The position numbers were made by a program, and so were the translations under genes. From the NCBI RefSeq assembly GCF_018638295.1, contig NZ_JABTTS010000004.1, positions 62,001 through 126,000 on the forward strand: a stretch of DNA of 64,000 nt. The letters are read 5' to 3'. Positions 43,565 to 55,560 of this stretch are shown one piece after another. Within the stretch, counting starts at the first letter, position 1. Each line of letters begins with the position of its first letter. This stretch comes from Streptomyces sp. CHD11 (lineage in GTDB: Bacteria > Actinomycetota > Actinomycetes > Streptomycetales > Streptomycetaceae). Under the pieces are notes generated by a model, which worked only from the letters and a program-made list of their open reading frames with translations, ran no database searches and was not told the DNA's origin.

Positions 43565-46171
43565 TCACGCAGCTCCGAAGGCGGTGAACGCCCACCCCGT
43601 CGCCCGGTGCACCGCGTCGGCCGGAAGGGTGGCGCGAGCGTCACGCAGTGCCTCGGCCAAGGAGAGCCCGGAGTCGAGACCCTCGTGGAGGGCGAGCATC
43701 AGCGGCACCACCGCCGCGTCGTTGACCGGCGCGCTGCACGCCACCACACCCGCCGTGCCCAGCGGCAGCAACGCCGTCACCAGGCCGAGGAGTTCATCCG
43801 CGCCGACGGTCGCGAACCGGGCCGTGTCGCAGCACGACAGGATGATCCGGTACGGACTGCGGTCCAGCCGCTCGAAGTCGTGCACGATCAGCGGCCCGTC
43901 CGCCACCCGCAGCGAGGAGAACAGCGGCCCGTCCGCACGGAACGTGCCGTGCGCCGCGATGTGCGCCAGTCCGGCCCCGTCCAGCTCCGCCAGCACCCGC
44001 GGCACCGTCGCGTCCTCGTGCTCCAGGACCGTCGCACCGCCGTAGCGGCCGGCCAGTTCGGGAACCTCCGCGCCGCCCGTCGCCAGCCCCGGACCGCGCA
44101 CCAGCACCTGACGGCCCCCGCGCGGTGGCGCCGTCTCCTTCGCGCGCAGCCAGCTGCTCGCCGACGGCGACACACTCAGCACCCGCTCCCGCAGCGAGGG
44201 CAGCAGCGCCCACGGCACCCGGTGCAACCGTCCCGGCGGCACGACCACCACCGGCCCGTCCCCGAGATGCGCCGCGGCCGGACCCAGCAGCAGTTCCTCC
44301 AGCCGGCGGCCCGCCGCCTCCACCACCGGAAGCCGCGCCTGGGCCCCCGGATGGGCCAGCCGCCTCAGCCCCGCCTGTACGTGCTCGGCCTCGGACTCGG
44401 CCGCCGCGAGCGACCCGGCCTCGAACCGCCGCACCCTGTCCTGCCCGCACAGCAGCACCTGCACCCGCCCGTCCAGCACCGCGAGCTCCACCAGCCGTAC
44501 GTCCTCACCCAGCCGTGCGAGGAGCCGGCCGACGTCGAGACGGTCCCCGACGTCCGGTGCCCCGCCGCGCATGTGCAGGGTCCGGGAACGGATCTCCCGT
44601 TCCAGGCGCCGCTGTTCCCGCTCCAGGGCCGGCACGGGCCTGCCCTCCATCCGGGTCTCCTCCGCGCGGGCGGCGATCTCCCGGTAGGCGGTCATGTCGC
44701 TGAGCAGCGCGGGGTCGGCGGGCGGCCGGGTGGGCGGTGCCGACAGCGCGGTGGCCCGCCAGCGTTCGCTCCACACCAGCAGCCGCCGCGGCCCGCCGGA
44801 GGCCAGGCTCGCCCGCTGCGCGAGGGCGGCCAGCTCCGTGCCCTGCGCGGTGGCCCGGGCCCGCAACTCCGAGGCGCCCAGCGTCATCCGGTGGTCGTCG
44901 AGCACGTCCAGACCCCGCCGGCACGCTTCCAGCACCCCGCGCGGGGAGCCCGCGGCCTGCGCGCGCAGCGCCTGCGCCGCCCAGCCCGTCATCCGCGCGA
45001 GCGGCGGCCCGCGGCGTCTGCTGCGGGCGGCGAGGGCCAGATGCCGCTCCGCGTCCGCCGTCCAGCCGAGATCCAGCGCGATCCGGCCCGCGAGGAGTGA
45101 CGCCTCGGGGGCCGCCGGAGCGCCGAGCGCGGCCAGCATCTCCGCCACCGCCGCCGCGTCCGCGACCAGCCGGCCCGAACGCCGCCCCGCCGCGTGCCGG
45201 GCCCCGATCAGCACCAGTCGCGCGTGCGTCTCCCACCAGGTGCGCCGCTGTCCCGCGAAGAGCCGTGCGGCCAGCGCCGCACGCGCGATCGCCGTCTGCG
45301 GCTCGCCGGCCAGCCGGGCCGCCCGCGCGGCCGCCAGCAGCAGCTCCGCCTTGCGCGTCGACTGTCCGCCGATCCCGTCCAGCGCGCCGAGCGCCGTGTC
45401 CGCCTCGGCCAGTGCCTCCGCGGCCAGCCCGGCCGCCATCAGCACCTCGCAGCGCCGGATGCTCAGCATGAACGTGGGCGTACCGAGCTTGGCGTACCGC
45501 TCCTCGGCCTCGTCGAGCAGCCGCAGCGCCGCCGGGACGTCACCGGCGCGGAAGGCGGCCAGTCCCCGGCTCTCCACGGCGTCCGCCTTGTCGTGCTCCT
45601 GGCCGGTGGTCTCCCACAGGATCCCCGCCGCACCGAAGTCGGAGTCCGCCCGGTCGACCGAGCCCAGCGCCAGATGCACCGTCGCCCGCAGCGTCAGGGC
45701 CCGCGCCGTCCAGATCACGTCACCGGCCTGCCGCAGTACGGGAATCGCCCGCCGTACGTCCTCCAGCGCCTCCTTGTGGTGGCCCAGCACCCAGTACGAG
45801 TACGCCCGCCGGAACAGCACCCGCGCGCGGGTGTGCCCGGTACCGCGTTCGACGCCCTTGTGCAGGGCGTCCATGCCCTGTCGCGTGCGCCCCGCGTGCA
45901 CCAGTGCGACCCCGAGGGTGCCGAGGACGTCCGCCTCCCGCTCGGCCGAGTCCGCGCGCGCCGCCCAGGCCCGTGCCCGTCGCAGATGGCTCAGGGCGAG
46001 CCGCATGTCCCCGAAGTCCCGCTGCCAGATGCCGATCACCTGGTGGGCGACGGAGGCGTGCAGCGGCGCGGGACGGTCCTCCAGGACCTCTTCCGCCCTC
46101 GCCAGCGCCTCACCCGGGGCGGCGAACACCATCGGCAGCAGTTCCAGCACCGTGTCGCTTCCCGCTGTCAC
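43565..46171 (-). CDS. TPR-CHAT domain protein (caspase-like protease)
   Basis: The protein has about 868 residues from GTG 46171; the frame is open to 46348, so the start is uncertain. Residues 1-560 are all-helical with TPR-like pairs such as ALSHLRRARAWAARADSAER and ALEDVRRAIPVLRQAGDVIW. The last 300 residues form a CHAT domain (caspase HetF associated with TPRs). It holds VVVVPPGRLHRVPWALLPSL, the catalytic His in HIAAHGTFRADGPLFSSL at about 741, and the catalytic Cys in IILSCCDTARF at about 781. Both residues are intact, so a cysteine protease is predicted. It is divergent, with a 127-bp gap, from an S8 protease, ECF sigma and accessory gene. Confidence 0.9.
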   Translation of the reverse strand: MTAGSDTVLELLPMVFAAPGEALARAEEVLEDRPAPLHASVAHQVIGIWQRDFGDMRLALSHLRRARAWAARADSAEREADVLGTLGVALVHAGRTRQGMDALHKGVERGTGHTRARVLFRRAYSYWVLGHHKEALEDVRRAIPVLRQAGDVIWTARALTLRATVHLALGSVDRADSDFGAAGILWETTGQEHDKADAVESRGLAAFRAGDVPAALRLLDEAEERYAKLGTPTFMLSIRRCEVLMAAGLAAEALAEADTALGALDGIGGQSTRKAELLLAAARAARLAGEPQTAIARAALAARLFAGQRRTWWETHARLVLIGARHAAGRRSGRLVADAAAVAEMLAALGAPAAPEASLLAGRIALDLGWTADAERHLALAARSRRRGPPLARMTGWAAQALRAQAAGSPRGVLEACRRGLDVLDDHRMTLGASELRARATAQGTELAALAQRASLASGGPRRLLVWSERWRATALSAPPTRPPADPALLSDMTAYREIAARAEETRMEGRPVPALEREQRRLEREIRSRTLHMRGGAPDVGDRLDVGRLLARLGEDVRLVELAVLDGRVQVLLCGQDRVRRFEAGSLAAAESEAEHVQAGLRRLAHPGAQARLPVVEAAGRRLEELLLGPAAAHLGDGPVVVVPPGRLHRVPWALLPSLRERVLSVSPSASSWLRAKETAPPRGGRQVLVRGPGLATGGAEVPELAGRYGGATVLEHEDATVPRVLAELDGAGLAHIAAHGTFRADGPLFSSLRVADGPLIVHDFERLDRSPYRIILSCCDTARFATVGADELLGLVTALLPLGTAGVVACSAPVNDAAVVPLMLALHEGLDSGLSLAEALRDARATLPADAVHRATGWAFTAFGAA

Positions 46172-46298
46172 CCCAGCGATGGTAGTGGTCCACCGCCACG
46201 TCCCACAGGTATGACGTTGTATCAAACGGCCGCCCCGGGACTCTCTCTCAGGACAGCTCCACGGCCCCGGCCGCCGTCGCCCGAGTGGAGGACATGCC
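46172..46298. promoter_or_regulatory. divergent promoter region between the CHAT and S8 protease genes
   Basis: The 127 bp separate the proposed start codons and must hold both promoters if the start at 46171 is right. GGAGG at 46286-46290 precedes the S8 start by 8 nt. No convincing -35/-10 pair of the standard type was seen, so an alternative (possibly ECF) promoter is possible. Confidence 0.5.
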
Positions 46299-47729
46299 AT
46301 GGCACCACAGCGATTCCGTGAGCAGTTCGCGCAGATCCAGCGCTCCATGCCCGACGTTCCCCTGGCAATAGGGCCGGACGACGCGGGAGAGTTCCTCTAC
46401 GAGAAGGGTGTCGTCCTGGCCCGTGACGGCGAGGAGGCCCGCGTCGTCGAGGACACCGTACGGCAGCATTTCACCACCTTCGCCGGCCTCACCCCGGACC
46501 GGGTGCGCCGGGCGGGACCGGAGACCAACCGCTCCGGCATCACCCGGATCCAGGTCGCCGACCCCGGGGAGGGCGACGGCAGCGGCGACCCGGCGGTCGC
46601 GGGTGCGCTGCGTGCCCTCTCGGCGACCGAGGGCCGGGCCGGACGCCGGCTGGTCAGCCGCAACCACGTCGTGTCGATCGCCGTCAACGCCTGCCCCGGT
46701 GACGAACCCGTACCCGTGGCCCCCGGCACCCGCCCCAACCCGGGCGCAGCCGACGCCGGCCACGACCCGGACAGCGCCGTCGGCGTCCTCGTCATCGACA
46801 CCGGCCTCATGCGCGACCACCGCTCCTACCCGCTGCTCGCCCACACCACGGGCGACGCCCAGGTCGCCGAGTGCGACGACGCCGGGATCCTCCAGCAGTA
46901 CTGCGGCCACGGCACGTTCATCGCCGGACTCGTCGCCGCCGTCGCCCCCAACACCGACATCACCGTCCGCGGCACGCTCAACGACGCCGGGGCCATCCTG
47001 GAGTCCGAGTTCGGCGAGAAGCTGTTCGAGGCCGTCGACCAGGACGGCTGGCCCGACGTCATCAGCCTCTCCGCCGGCACCTCCAACGGCCGCACCGACG
47101 GCCTCCTCGGCGTCGACGCCTTCATGCGGGAACTCCGCGAGCAGCGCACCCTGTTGGTCGCCGCTGCCGGCAACAACGGCAGCGCCACGCCCTTCTGGCC
47201 CGCCGCCTACGCCGACCTGCCCGGCTACGAGAACGCCGTGCTGTCCGTCGGCGCGCTGCGCGGCGACGGCGAGTTCGGCGCCTGCTTCAGCAACCACGGC
47301 GGCTGGGTGAAGGCCTACGCGCCCGGCGAGCGTCTCACCAGCGCCCTCACCGGCTTCGACACCCCCGTCCCGTACGTCTACCAGCATTCCACCTACGACG
47401 CCTGCCGCTACGGTTTCACCTACTCCTGCACCTGCCTCCACCCGCGGCACACCGGAGTCCTGAGCGAGGACGGCGGCTCCGCCAAGCCGGACCAGGTGAT
47501 GTTCGAGGGGCTCGCCCAGTGGAGCGGGACCTCGTTCGCCACCCCGGTCGCCGTCGGCATGATCGCCGCCCACATGACGGGGCGGACGGAGACCGATCCG
47601 CGCAAGGCGCGCCGGCAGCTCATGGACGCCACCACCGAGTACGCCGAGGTGCGCGGGGCGCACGTCCCCGCGCTGCTGCCGCCCACCTGGCGTCCCATGC
47701 GGGTGTCACCACCCTCGGTACCGGCATGA
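46299..47729 (+). CDS. subtilisin-like (S8) serine protease without signal peptide
   Basis: The 476-residue protein carries a full subtilase triad: Asp167 (VGVLVIDTGLM), His204 (CGHGTFIAGLVAAVAP), Ser412 (WSGTSFATPVAVG), plus the oxyanion Asn292 (AAAGNNGS). The first about 150 residues are a non-catalytic N-terminal domain, not a signal peptide, so the enzyme probably acts in the cytoplasm. A Cys-rich insert (DACRYGFTYSCTCLHPRH) is unusual. It begins the operon that continues with the sigma factor and accessory genes, divergent from the CHAT gene. The N-terminal domain may be a pro-region or a partner-binding module. Confidence 0.92.
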   Translation: MAPQRFREQFAQIQRSMPDVPLAIGPDDAGEFLYEKGVVLARDGEEARVVEDTVRQHFTTFAGLTPDRVRRAGPETNRSGITRIQVADPGEGDGSGDPAVAGALRALSATEGRAGRRLVSRNHVVSIAVNACPGDEPVPVAPGTRPNPGAADAGHDPDSAVGVLVIDTGLMRDHRSYPLLAHTTGDAQVAECDDAGILQQYCGHGTFIAGLVAAVAPNTDITVRGTLNDAGAILESEFGEKLFEAVDQDGWPDVISLSAGTSNGRTDGLLGVDAFMRELREQRTLLVAAAGNNGSATPFWPAAYADLPGYENAVLSVGALRGDGEFGACFSNHGGWVKAYAPGERLTSALTGFDTPVPYVYQHSTYDACRYGFTYSCTCLHPRHTGVLSEDGGSAKPDQVMFEGLAQWSGTSFATPVAVGMIAAHMTGRTETDPRKARRQLMDATTEYAEVRGAHVPALLPPTWRPMRVSPPSVPA

Positions 47730-47788
47730 GGACCGGAGCCGTCCCCTCCACGGCGTACCATGACGTGCCGTACACGAGGGGTGGGACC

Positions 47789-48364
47789 GTGGAGCGTAGT
47801 GAAGTCGGCGCGTTGGTCCGGTCCGCGGTCGACGGCGACGCGGCGGCCTGGAAGGCGATCGTGGAAGGGCTGGGCCCGCTGGTGTGGTCCGTGGTGCGCG
47901 CGCACCGGCTCTCCGACGCCGACGCGCACGAGGTCTGCCAGACCGTGTGGTTCCGCTTCGCCCAGCATCTGGGACGGATCCGGGAACCGGAGAAGGCGGG
48001 CTCCTGGCTGGCCAGCACCGCGCGGCACGAATGCCTGAAGGTGCACCGCAACGCGCGCCGGCTGATGCTGACGGACGATCCTCAGCTGCTGGACCGCGTC
48101 AGCGAGGAAGGGACGCCCGAGCAGTCCCTGCTGGAGGCGGAGGAGGCGGCCGCGCAGAGCGAGCGGGTCCGGCGGCTGTGGCAGGAGTTCGAGGAACTCG
48201 GCGAGCGGTGCAGGCAGTTGCTGCGCGTGCTGATCGCCTCGCCGCCGCCCAGTTATCAGGAGGTGTCCGCCGCGCTCGACATCGCGGTGGGCAGCATCGG
48301 GCCGCTGCGCCAGCGCTGTCTGCGCCGGCTGCGGGCCCGGCTCGAGGCACGGGGGGCGACGTGA
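47789..48364 (+). CDS. ECF-type sigma factor linked to the protease cassette
   Basis: The 191-residue protein has sigma region 2: RSAVDGDAAAWKAIVEGLGP, then SDADAHEVCQTVWFRFAQ. Region 4 includes CRQLLRVLIASPPPSYQEVS and LDIAVGSIGPLRQRCLRRLR. The GTG at 47789 is preferred on similarity. An ATG at 47726 that overlaps the S8 stop (ATGA) would add 21 residues and suggests translational coupling. Its stop overlaps the next gene in GTGA. No classical zinc-binding anti-sigma factor is nearby. Confidence 0.88.
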   Translation: MERSEVGALVRSAVDGDAAAWKAIVEGLGPLVWSVVRAHRLSDADAHEVCQTVWFRFAQHLGRIREPEKAGSWLASTARHECLKVHRNARRLMLTDDPQLLDRVSEEGTPEQSLLEAEEAAAQSERVRRLWQEFEELGERCRQLLRVLIASPPPSYQEVSAALDIAVGSIGPLRQRCLRRLRARLEARGAT

Positions 48365-48864
48365 GCGGCAGGGACGGCATGAGCGACGGCGCGGGACACG
48401 GCGCGGACTTCGACGGAAGCTTCGACGGGGACATCGGGAGCGGGCTGCTGGAGGAGGAGCTCCGGCAGGCGGCGGCCGTCCTGGACCCGCTGCCGCCCGA
48501 GCTGCTGCAGATCGCCGTCGACGCCTACGCGCTGCACGATCTCGACGCCCGGGTGGCCGAGCTGACCTTCGACTCGCTGGTCGACGCCATCCCGGTCAGG
48601 GGAGCGGCGGACCCGCCGCGCATGCTGACGTTCAGCGCCGGTGAGGTGACGCTGGACGTCGAGGTGAGCGGGCAGGGCCTGATGGGCCAGGTGCTGCCGC
48701 CCCAGCCGGCCCGTATCGAGGTCCTGGGCGGCCCGCGGCCCACCGCCGCGCTCACCGCCGACGACATGGGCCGCTTCACCGCGGACACCACTCCCTCCGG
48801 CCCGTTCGCCCTCCGGCTGCGCGCCGGCGACGAGGTGGTCACCACGGAGTGGATGCGGGTCTGA
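48361..48864 (+). CDS. small accessory protein of the CHAT/S8/sigma cassette, function unknown
   Basis: The 167-residue protein starts at GTG 48361 inside the sigma stop (GTGA). About 35 acidic, probably disordered residues come first. A helical segment follows (LPPELLQIAVDAYALHDLDA, then RVAELTFDSLVDA), then a beta-rich C-terminal half (LTFSAGEVTLDVEVSGQGLM, then FALRLRAGDEVVTTEWMRV). I recognise no named domain, though proteins of this shape recur next to ECF sigma factors in actinobacteria. The tight coupling to the sigma gene suggests a regulator or protease target that controls it; that is inference. Confidence 0.75.
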   Translation: MSGRDGMSDGAGHGADFDGSFDGDIGSGLLEEELRQAAAVLDPLPPELLQIAVDAYALHDLDARVAELTFDSLVDAIPVRGAADPPRMLTFSAGEVTLDVEVSGQGLMGQVLPPQPARIEVLGGPRPTAALTADDMGRFTADTTPSGPFALRLRAGDEVVTTEWMRV

Positions 48865-49237
48865 GTCTTCCGGGGGCGGGGAGAGCCACGAACGGGCCGA
48901 CGCCGCATCCGGCCCGTCACCGGCTCCGGCCCCGTGCTCTGACCGTCCGGACGGGCGGCGGCCGCCCCCACGAGGTCGTGCCGCTGACGGCGGCGGTGCG
49001 GAATCCTGCTGCCGCCGTGAGCCGAGCGTGAACCCGTCCGTCCGCGGGCCCGACGGCAAACTCCCTCGCCTGGCCGCTGCCGAGCCGGATGGACAAGGGG
49101 TCCGGCCACCGTGTGGTACGCCGACCCGGGGTGAGGCCGATCCGGGGTGACGTGGATCCGCCCCCCGGGCGGGGTCCCGCGCCCGATGCGGCGTTGGCGT
49201 GCGGGGGGAAGCGGGTCCTGGGGCGCTGCCGCGCGGG
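48865..49237. other. convergent intergenic stretch, no gene
   Basis: No gene was found in these 373 bp. A short hairpin (GGGCGG-CGG-CCGCCC, 48953-48967) may terminate the protease operon. Confidence 0.45.
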
Positions 49238-50035
49238 TCAGCCGGAGGCCGCGTCGACCAGGGTGGCGAGTGCCGAGGCGAGGCGGGGGAGGCCCTCGCC
49301 CGCGGGGCCGCCCGGTTCCGCCATGTAGGTGTCCCGGCGGATCTCCACCATCAGGGCGGACACCTCGGCCCGCTTTCCGTAGAACTCCAGTGGTACATAC
49401 GTCCCGGCGAACGGGCTGTCCGTGCCCGTCTCCCCGCACGGCGCGAACGCCTCACGCGCGGCGGCGAGGAGCCCGGGCGGGGTGTGGAAGGAGTCGGTGC
49501 CCAGGCAGATCTCCGGCCGGGGCCCGTCACCGTGCAGTTCGTAGGGGAGCGGCGCGCTCGGATACGAGTGCACGTCGATGATCACGGCCCGCCCGGTCGC
49601 CGCGAGCCGGTCGGCGACGGCTTCCGTCATCGCCCGTGCGTACGGACGGAAGTACCGCCCGATCAGCGGCTCGGCGTCGAAGCCCCCGGGCCGCAGCGCC
49701 TCCCGGTGCGTGGTGCGTGTGTAGACCGCGCCCATGCCGACGGCCAGCATCTCCTCCCGCTCGTCCGGGAACCGCTCGGGGTCGACGACCAGCCGCGAGA
49801 GCCGGTTCTCGAACCGCCACGGCGCGACCGCCGCCGCCTCCGCCGCCGCCTCGGCGATCGTCGCGGTGTGCGCGTCGGTGATGTGGTCCAGCTCCCGCTC
49901 CAGGCCGGCGTCGTCGAGCACGATCCCGGACCGCACACCGGCCGGTATCTCCCGCGCGGAGTGCGGCACATGGAGGATCACGGAGGAATCCGGGTCGCCC
50001 GGAAGGAACGCGAAGGGCTGCGGGACGTCGGTCAT
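49238..50035 (-). CDS. N-formylglutamate amidohydrolase family protein
   Basis: The 265-residue protein has the family blocks: SSVILHVPHSAREIPAGVRS near the start, LDHITDAHTATIAEAA, RLVVDPERFPDEREEM, AVIIDVHSYPSAPLPYEL and VSALMVEIRRDTYMAEPGG. These His, Asp and Glu residues form the predicted zinc site. Family members release formate from N-formylglutamate at the end of histidine breakdown. No hut genes are nearby, so the physiological substrate may differ. Confidence 0.9.
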   Translation of the reverse strand: MTDVPQPFAFLPGDPDSSVILHVPHSAREIPAGVRSGIVLDDAGLERELDHITDAHTATIAEAAAEAAAVAPWRFENRLSRLVVDPERFPDEREEMLAVGMGAVYTRTTHREALRPGGFDAEPLIGRYFRPYARAMTEAVADRLAATGRAVIIDVHSYPSAPLPYELHGDGPRPEICLGTDSFHTPPGLLAAAREAFAPCGETGTDSPFAGTYVPLEFYGKRAEVSALMVEIRRDTYMAEPGGPAGEGLPRLASALATLVDAASG

Positions 50036-50122
50036 ACGGCTGCTCCGATGGCGCTGTCAGTGGTGTACGCAAGGATCAAGGTGTCATACGGCACTGACAT
50101 CACCCATGACCCGACGACCGAG

Positions 50123-50464
50123 ATGCCCCTCACCAACGCGCAGGTGACAGCCCACGCCTTCCTGGCCGCGCTGTACGGGGACGACTGCTTCCCCGTTTCC
50201 GCTGTCGACCGGCGCCGGGCCGTCCTGCTCACCCTGTGCGGGCGTCTCGAGACGGACCGCCCCGCCGATCTCGCCGGTCCGTACACCCTGACGCATGCGG
50301 CCACGGAGGAGATCAGCGGTCTCCAGGCCGAGTTCGAGGCGGCAGGCAGCGAGATCGAGACGGTGGCCCGGGACGAGCTGGGCGGGGAGTTCTTGTTCAT
50401 CGCCAGGGCGTACGGCTTCGGCGACGCCGACACCGAGGAACTGATCGCCCCTCGCGACTGGTGA
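50123..50464 (+). CDS. DUF5713 family protein
   Basis: The 113-residue protein begins MPLTNAQVTAHAFLAALYGD and continues with RAVLLTLCGRLETDRPADLA, ALTHAATEE-like and EFEAAGSEIETVARDELGGE blocks, ending EELIAPRDW. This is the full pattern of the small DUF5713 family, whose function is unknown. In-frame starts exist further up (GTG 50081, ATG 50048), and AAGGA lies 5 nt before the GTG. The start at 50123 is chosen from the usual family length. Confidence 0.8.
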   Translation: MPLTNAQVTAHAFLAALYGDDCFPVSAVDRRRAVLLTLCGRLETDRPADLAGPYTLTHAATEEISGLQAEFEAAGSEIETVARDELGGEFLFIARAYGFGDADTEELIAPRDW

Positions 50465-50543
50465 GCCGCCCCCGGCCGGAGCGGACACGGCTCCGCCCCG
50501 GCCGGTCGTCGCCGGGCGGGGCGGAGTACGGGGACCGCTCGCG

Positions 50544-54033
<3,490 letters not shown>

Positions 54034-54486
54034 CGCTCACCTCCGGCGCATGCCCGGTCCGACGGTCGTGACGGGGGTATGTGAGGTCGTGTCACCTGGT
54101 CACCTGCTCGAAGTCAGCGGAAAGTACGCGCCGGCCGTCCTGACCTGCGGCCGGCACGATCGCTCATCCTGCCGTATCCCGAGGGGCAGTTCGCACCACG
54201 GCGGGCTCAAAGGCCGGTGAACGAGCCGTGCCGTCCCGCTCCGGAGGCGGACCGGGCGGCGCCCTCCGCACCGTCCGCCGGCACCCCTGCCCCTTACCGG
54301 AGTTCGCCGCCGAGGCGCGGAAGGCGTCCGCGAGCGGGCGGCCGCCGGCCGGTCCACCGCGCCCGTACCTCGGGGCGGGACGGGACGACCGTGGGGACCG
54401 CGCCCCGGCGTCCGACGCGGACCGGCATGGCAGTACCCCTCTCGGCGGGTCGGGCCATGGACCCGGGACCCCACCCGCCCCGTGGG
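54034..54486. other. intergenic stretch upstream of the MscS gene
   Basis: No convincing gene was found in these 453 bp. Long open frames are present on both strands but have the Pro/Arg/Ala composition of antisense GC-rich DNA. Confidence 0.5.
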
Positions 54487-55464
54487 TCAGATCACCTTCA
54501 GCCGCACCAGCGCGCCCAGCGTCAACGCCCCCGGCAGCAGCGGCAGCCACACCGTGATGACCCGGAAGACCAGCACCACCGCCGTCGCCGGCGCGACCGC
54601 CCCGCCCGCCGCCACCAGCGCCACGACCAGCGCCGCCTCCACCGATCCCAGCCCGCCCGGAGTGGGTACCAACGCCACCGCGACCGTCGCCGCCAGATAC
54701 GCCACCGCCATGTGGGCGGGCGACACCGACAGCCCGAACGCCGTCCCCACCAGAACCAGCGCGGTCGCCTGCAACGCCGGGAAGGCCAGCGCACCGCCCC
54801 ACAGTGCCAGCGCCCGCGAGGGCAGGGCGTGTACGGACCGTGCCTCGCCCAGCGCCGTCCGCAGGAACGAGCACACCACCGCCCGCACCCGCCGTACGGC
54901 CGCGAGCGCGCCCACCGTGACGAGCAGCCCCGCACCCACCGTGAGCACCAGCGTGCCGAACACCCCCTCGGGCAGCAGCGGACCGAACCGCAGCGCGCCG
55001 GGGAACGCCACGAGAAGGACGGCCAGCAGTCCCACCCGGCCGGCGGACTCCGCCAGCAGATACAGCGCCAGAGCGGCCGAGGCGCGGGCCGGCGTCAGCC
55101 CGCACACCATCATGAACCGCAGATTGACCGCGCTCGCGCCCAGACCCGTCGGCAGCAGATGGTTCGCCGCGCCGGCCGCGAACTGCGTGGCCAGCAGCCG
55201 CCGTGCGGGCAGCCGTTCGACGACCGCCCCCTGCCGGGTGAGAGAGGCCGCCACCCAGGTCAGACACGTCACCCCCGCCGCGGCCAGCAGCCAGGACGGG
55301 CGGACGGTGGCCAGCAGGGCGAACCCCTCGGCCAGCACCGACCGGTGCAGCACGGCGACCACCGTCACCAGCAGCAGCGGCAGCACGCACAGGATCCGGC
55401 GGATCGTCCGCGTCACACCGGCCGAGCCTGTCGTCCGCGGGCGGACGGCGGGTCGCGGCGGCAT
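54487..55464 (-). CDS. lysylphosphatidylglycerol synthase-type transmembrane protein (UPF0104)
   Basis: The 325-residue protein has about eight membrane segments. Motifs of the UPF0104 / LPG-synthase membrane domain are present: FAAGAANHLLPTGLGASAVN with RF, and VALVPTPGGLGSVEAALVVA. The cytoplasmic GNAT-like synthase domain of MprF is absent, so it is a stand-alone flippase-type domain. A lipid or polyprenyl transport role is likely. The reading frame continues upstream, but ATG 55464 gives the normal family start. It is divergent from the ABC exporter. Confidence 0.85.
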   Translation of the reverse strand: MPPRPAVRPRTTGSAGVTRTIRRILCVLPLLLVTVVAVLHRSVLAEGFALLATVRPSWLLAAAGVTCLTWVAASLTRQGAVVERLPARRLLATQFAAGAANHLLPTGLGASAVNLRFMMVCGLTPARASAALALYLLAESAGRVGLLAVLLVAFPGALRFGPLLPEGVFGTLVLTVGAGLLVTVGALAAVRRVRAVVCSFLRTALGEARSVHALPSRALALWGGALAFPALQATALVLVGTAFGLSVSPAHMAVAYLAATVAVALVPTPGGLGSVEAALVVALVAAGGAVAPATAVVLVFRVITVWLPLLPGALTLGALVRLKVI

Positions 55465-55522
55465 GGACGGCCGACGACGGCCCGGGAACGGCCGGAGGGG
55501 AGGGACCGCGACCGCCGTGTCC

Positions 55523-55553
55523 TTGACCTCAATCACGGTCGAGGTCCTAGCTT
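55523..55553 (+). promoter_or_regulatory. MerR-type promoter with 19-bp spacer
   Basis: TTGACC (55523-55528) and TAGCTT (55548-55553) are separated by 19 bp. The dyad GACCTCAA...TCGAGGTC is centred in the spacer. That geometry is typical of promoters activated by MerR-family regulators. The start codon at 55561 lies 7 bp after the -10 box, so the transcript is probably leaderless. No MerR gene is in the window. Confidence 0.65.
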
Positions 55554-55560
55554 CGGTCCC

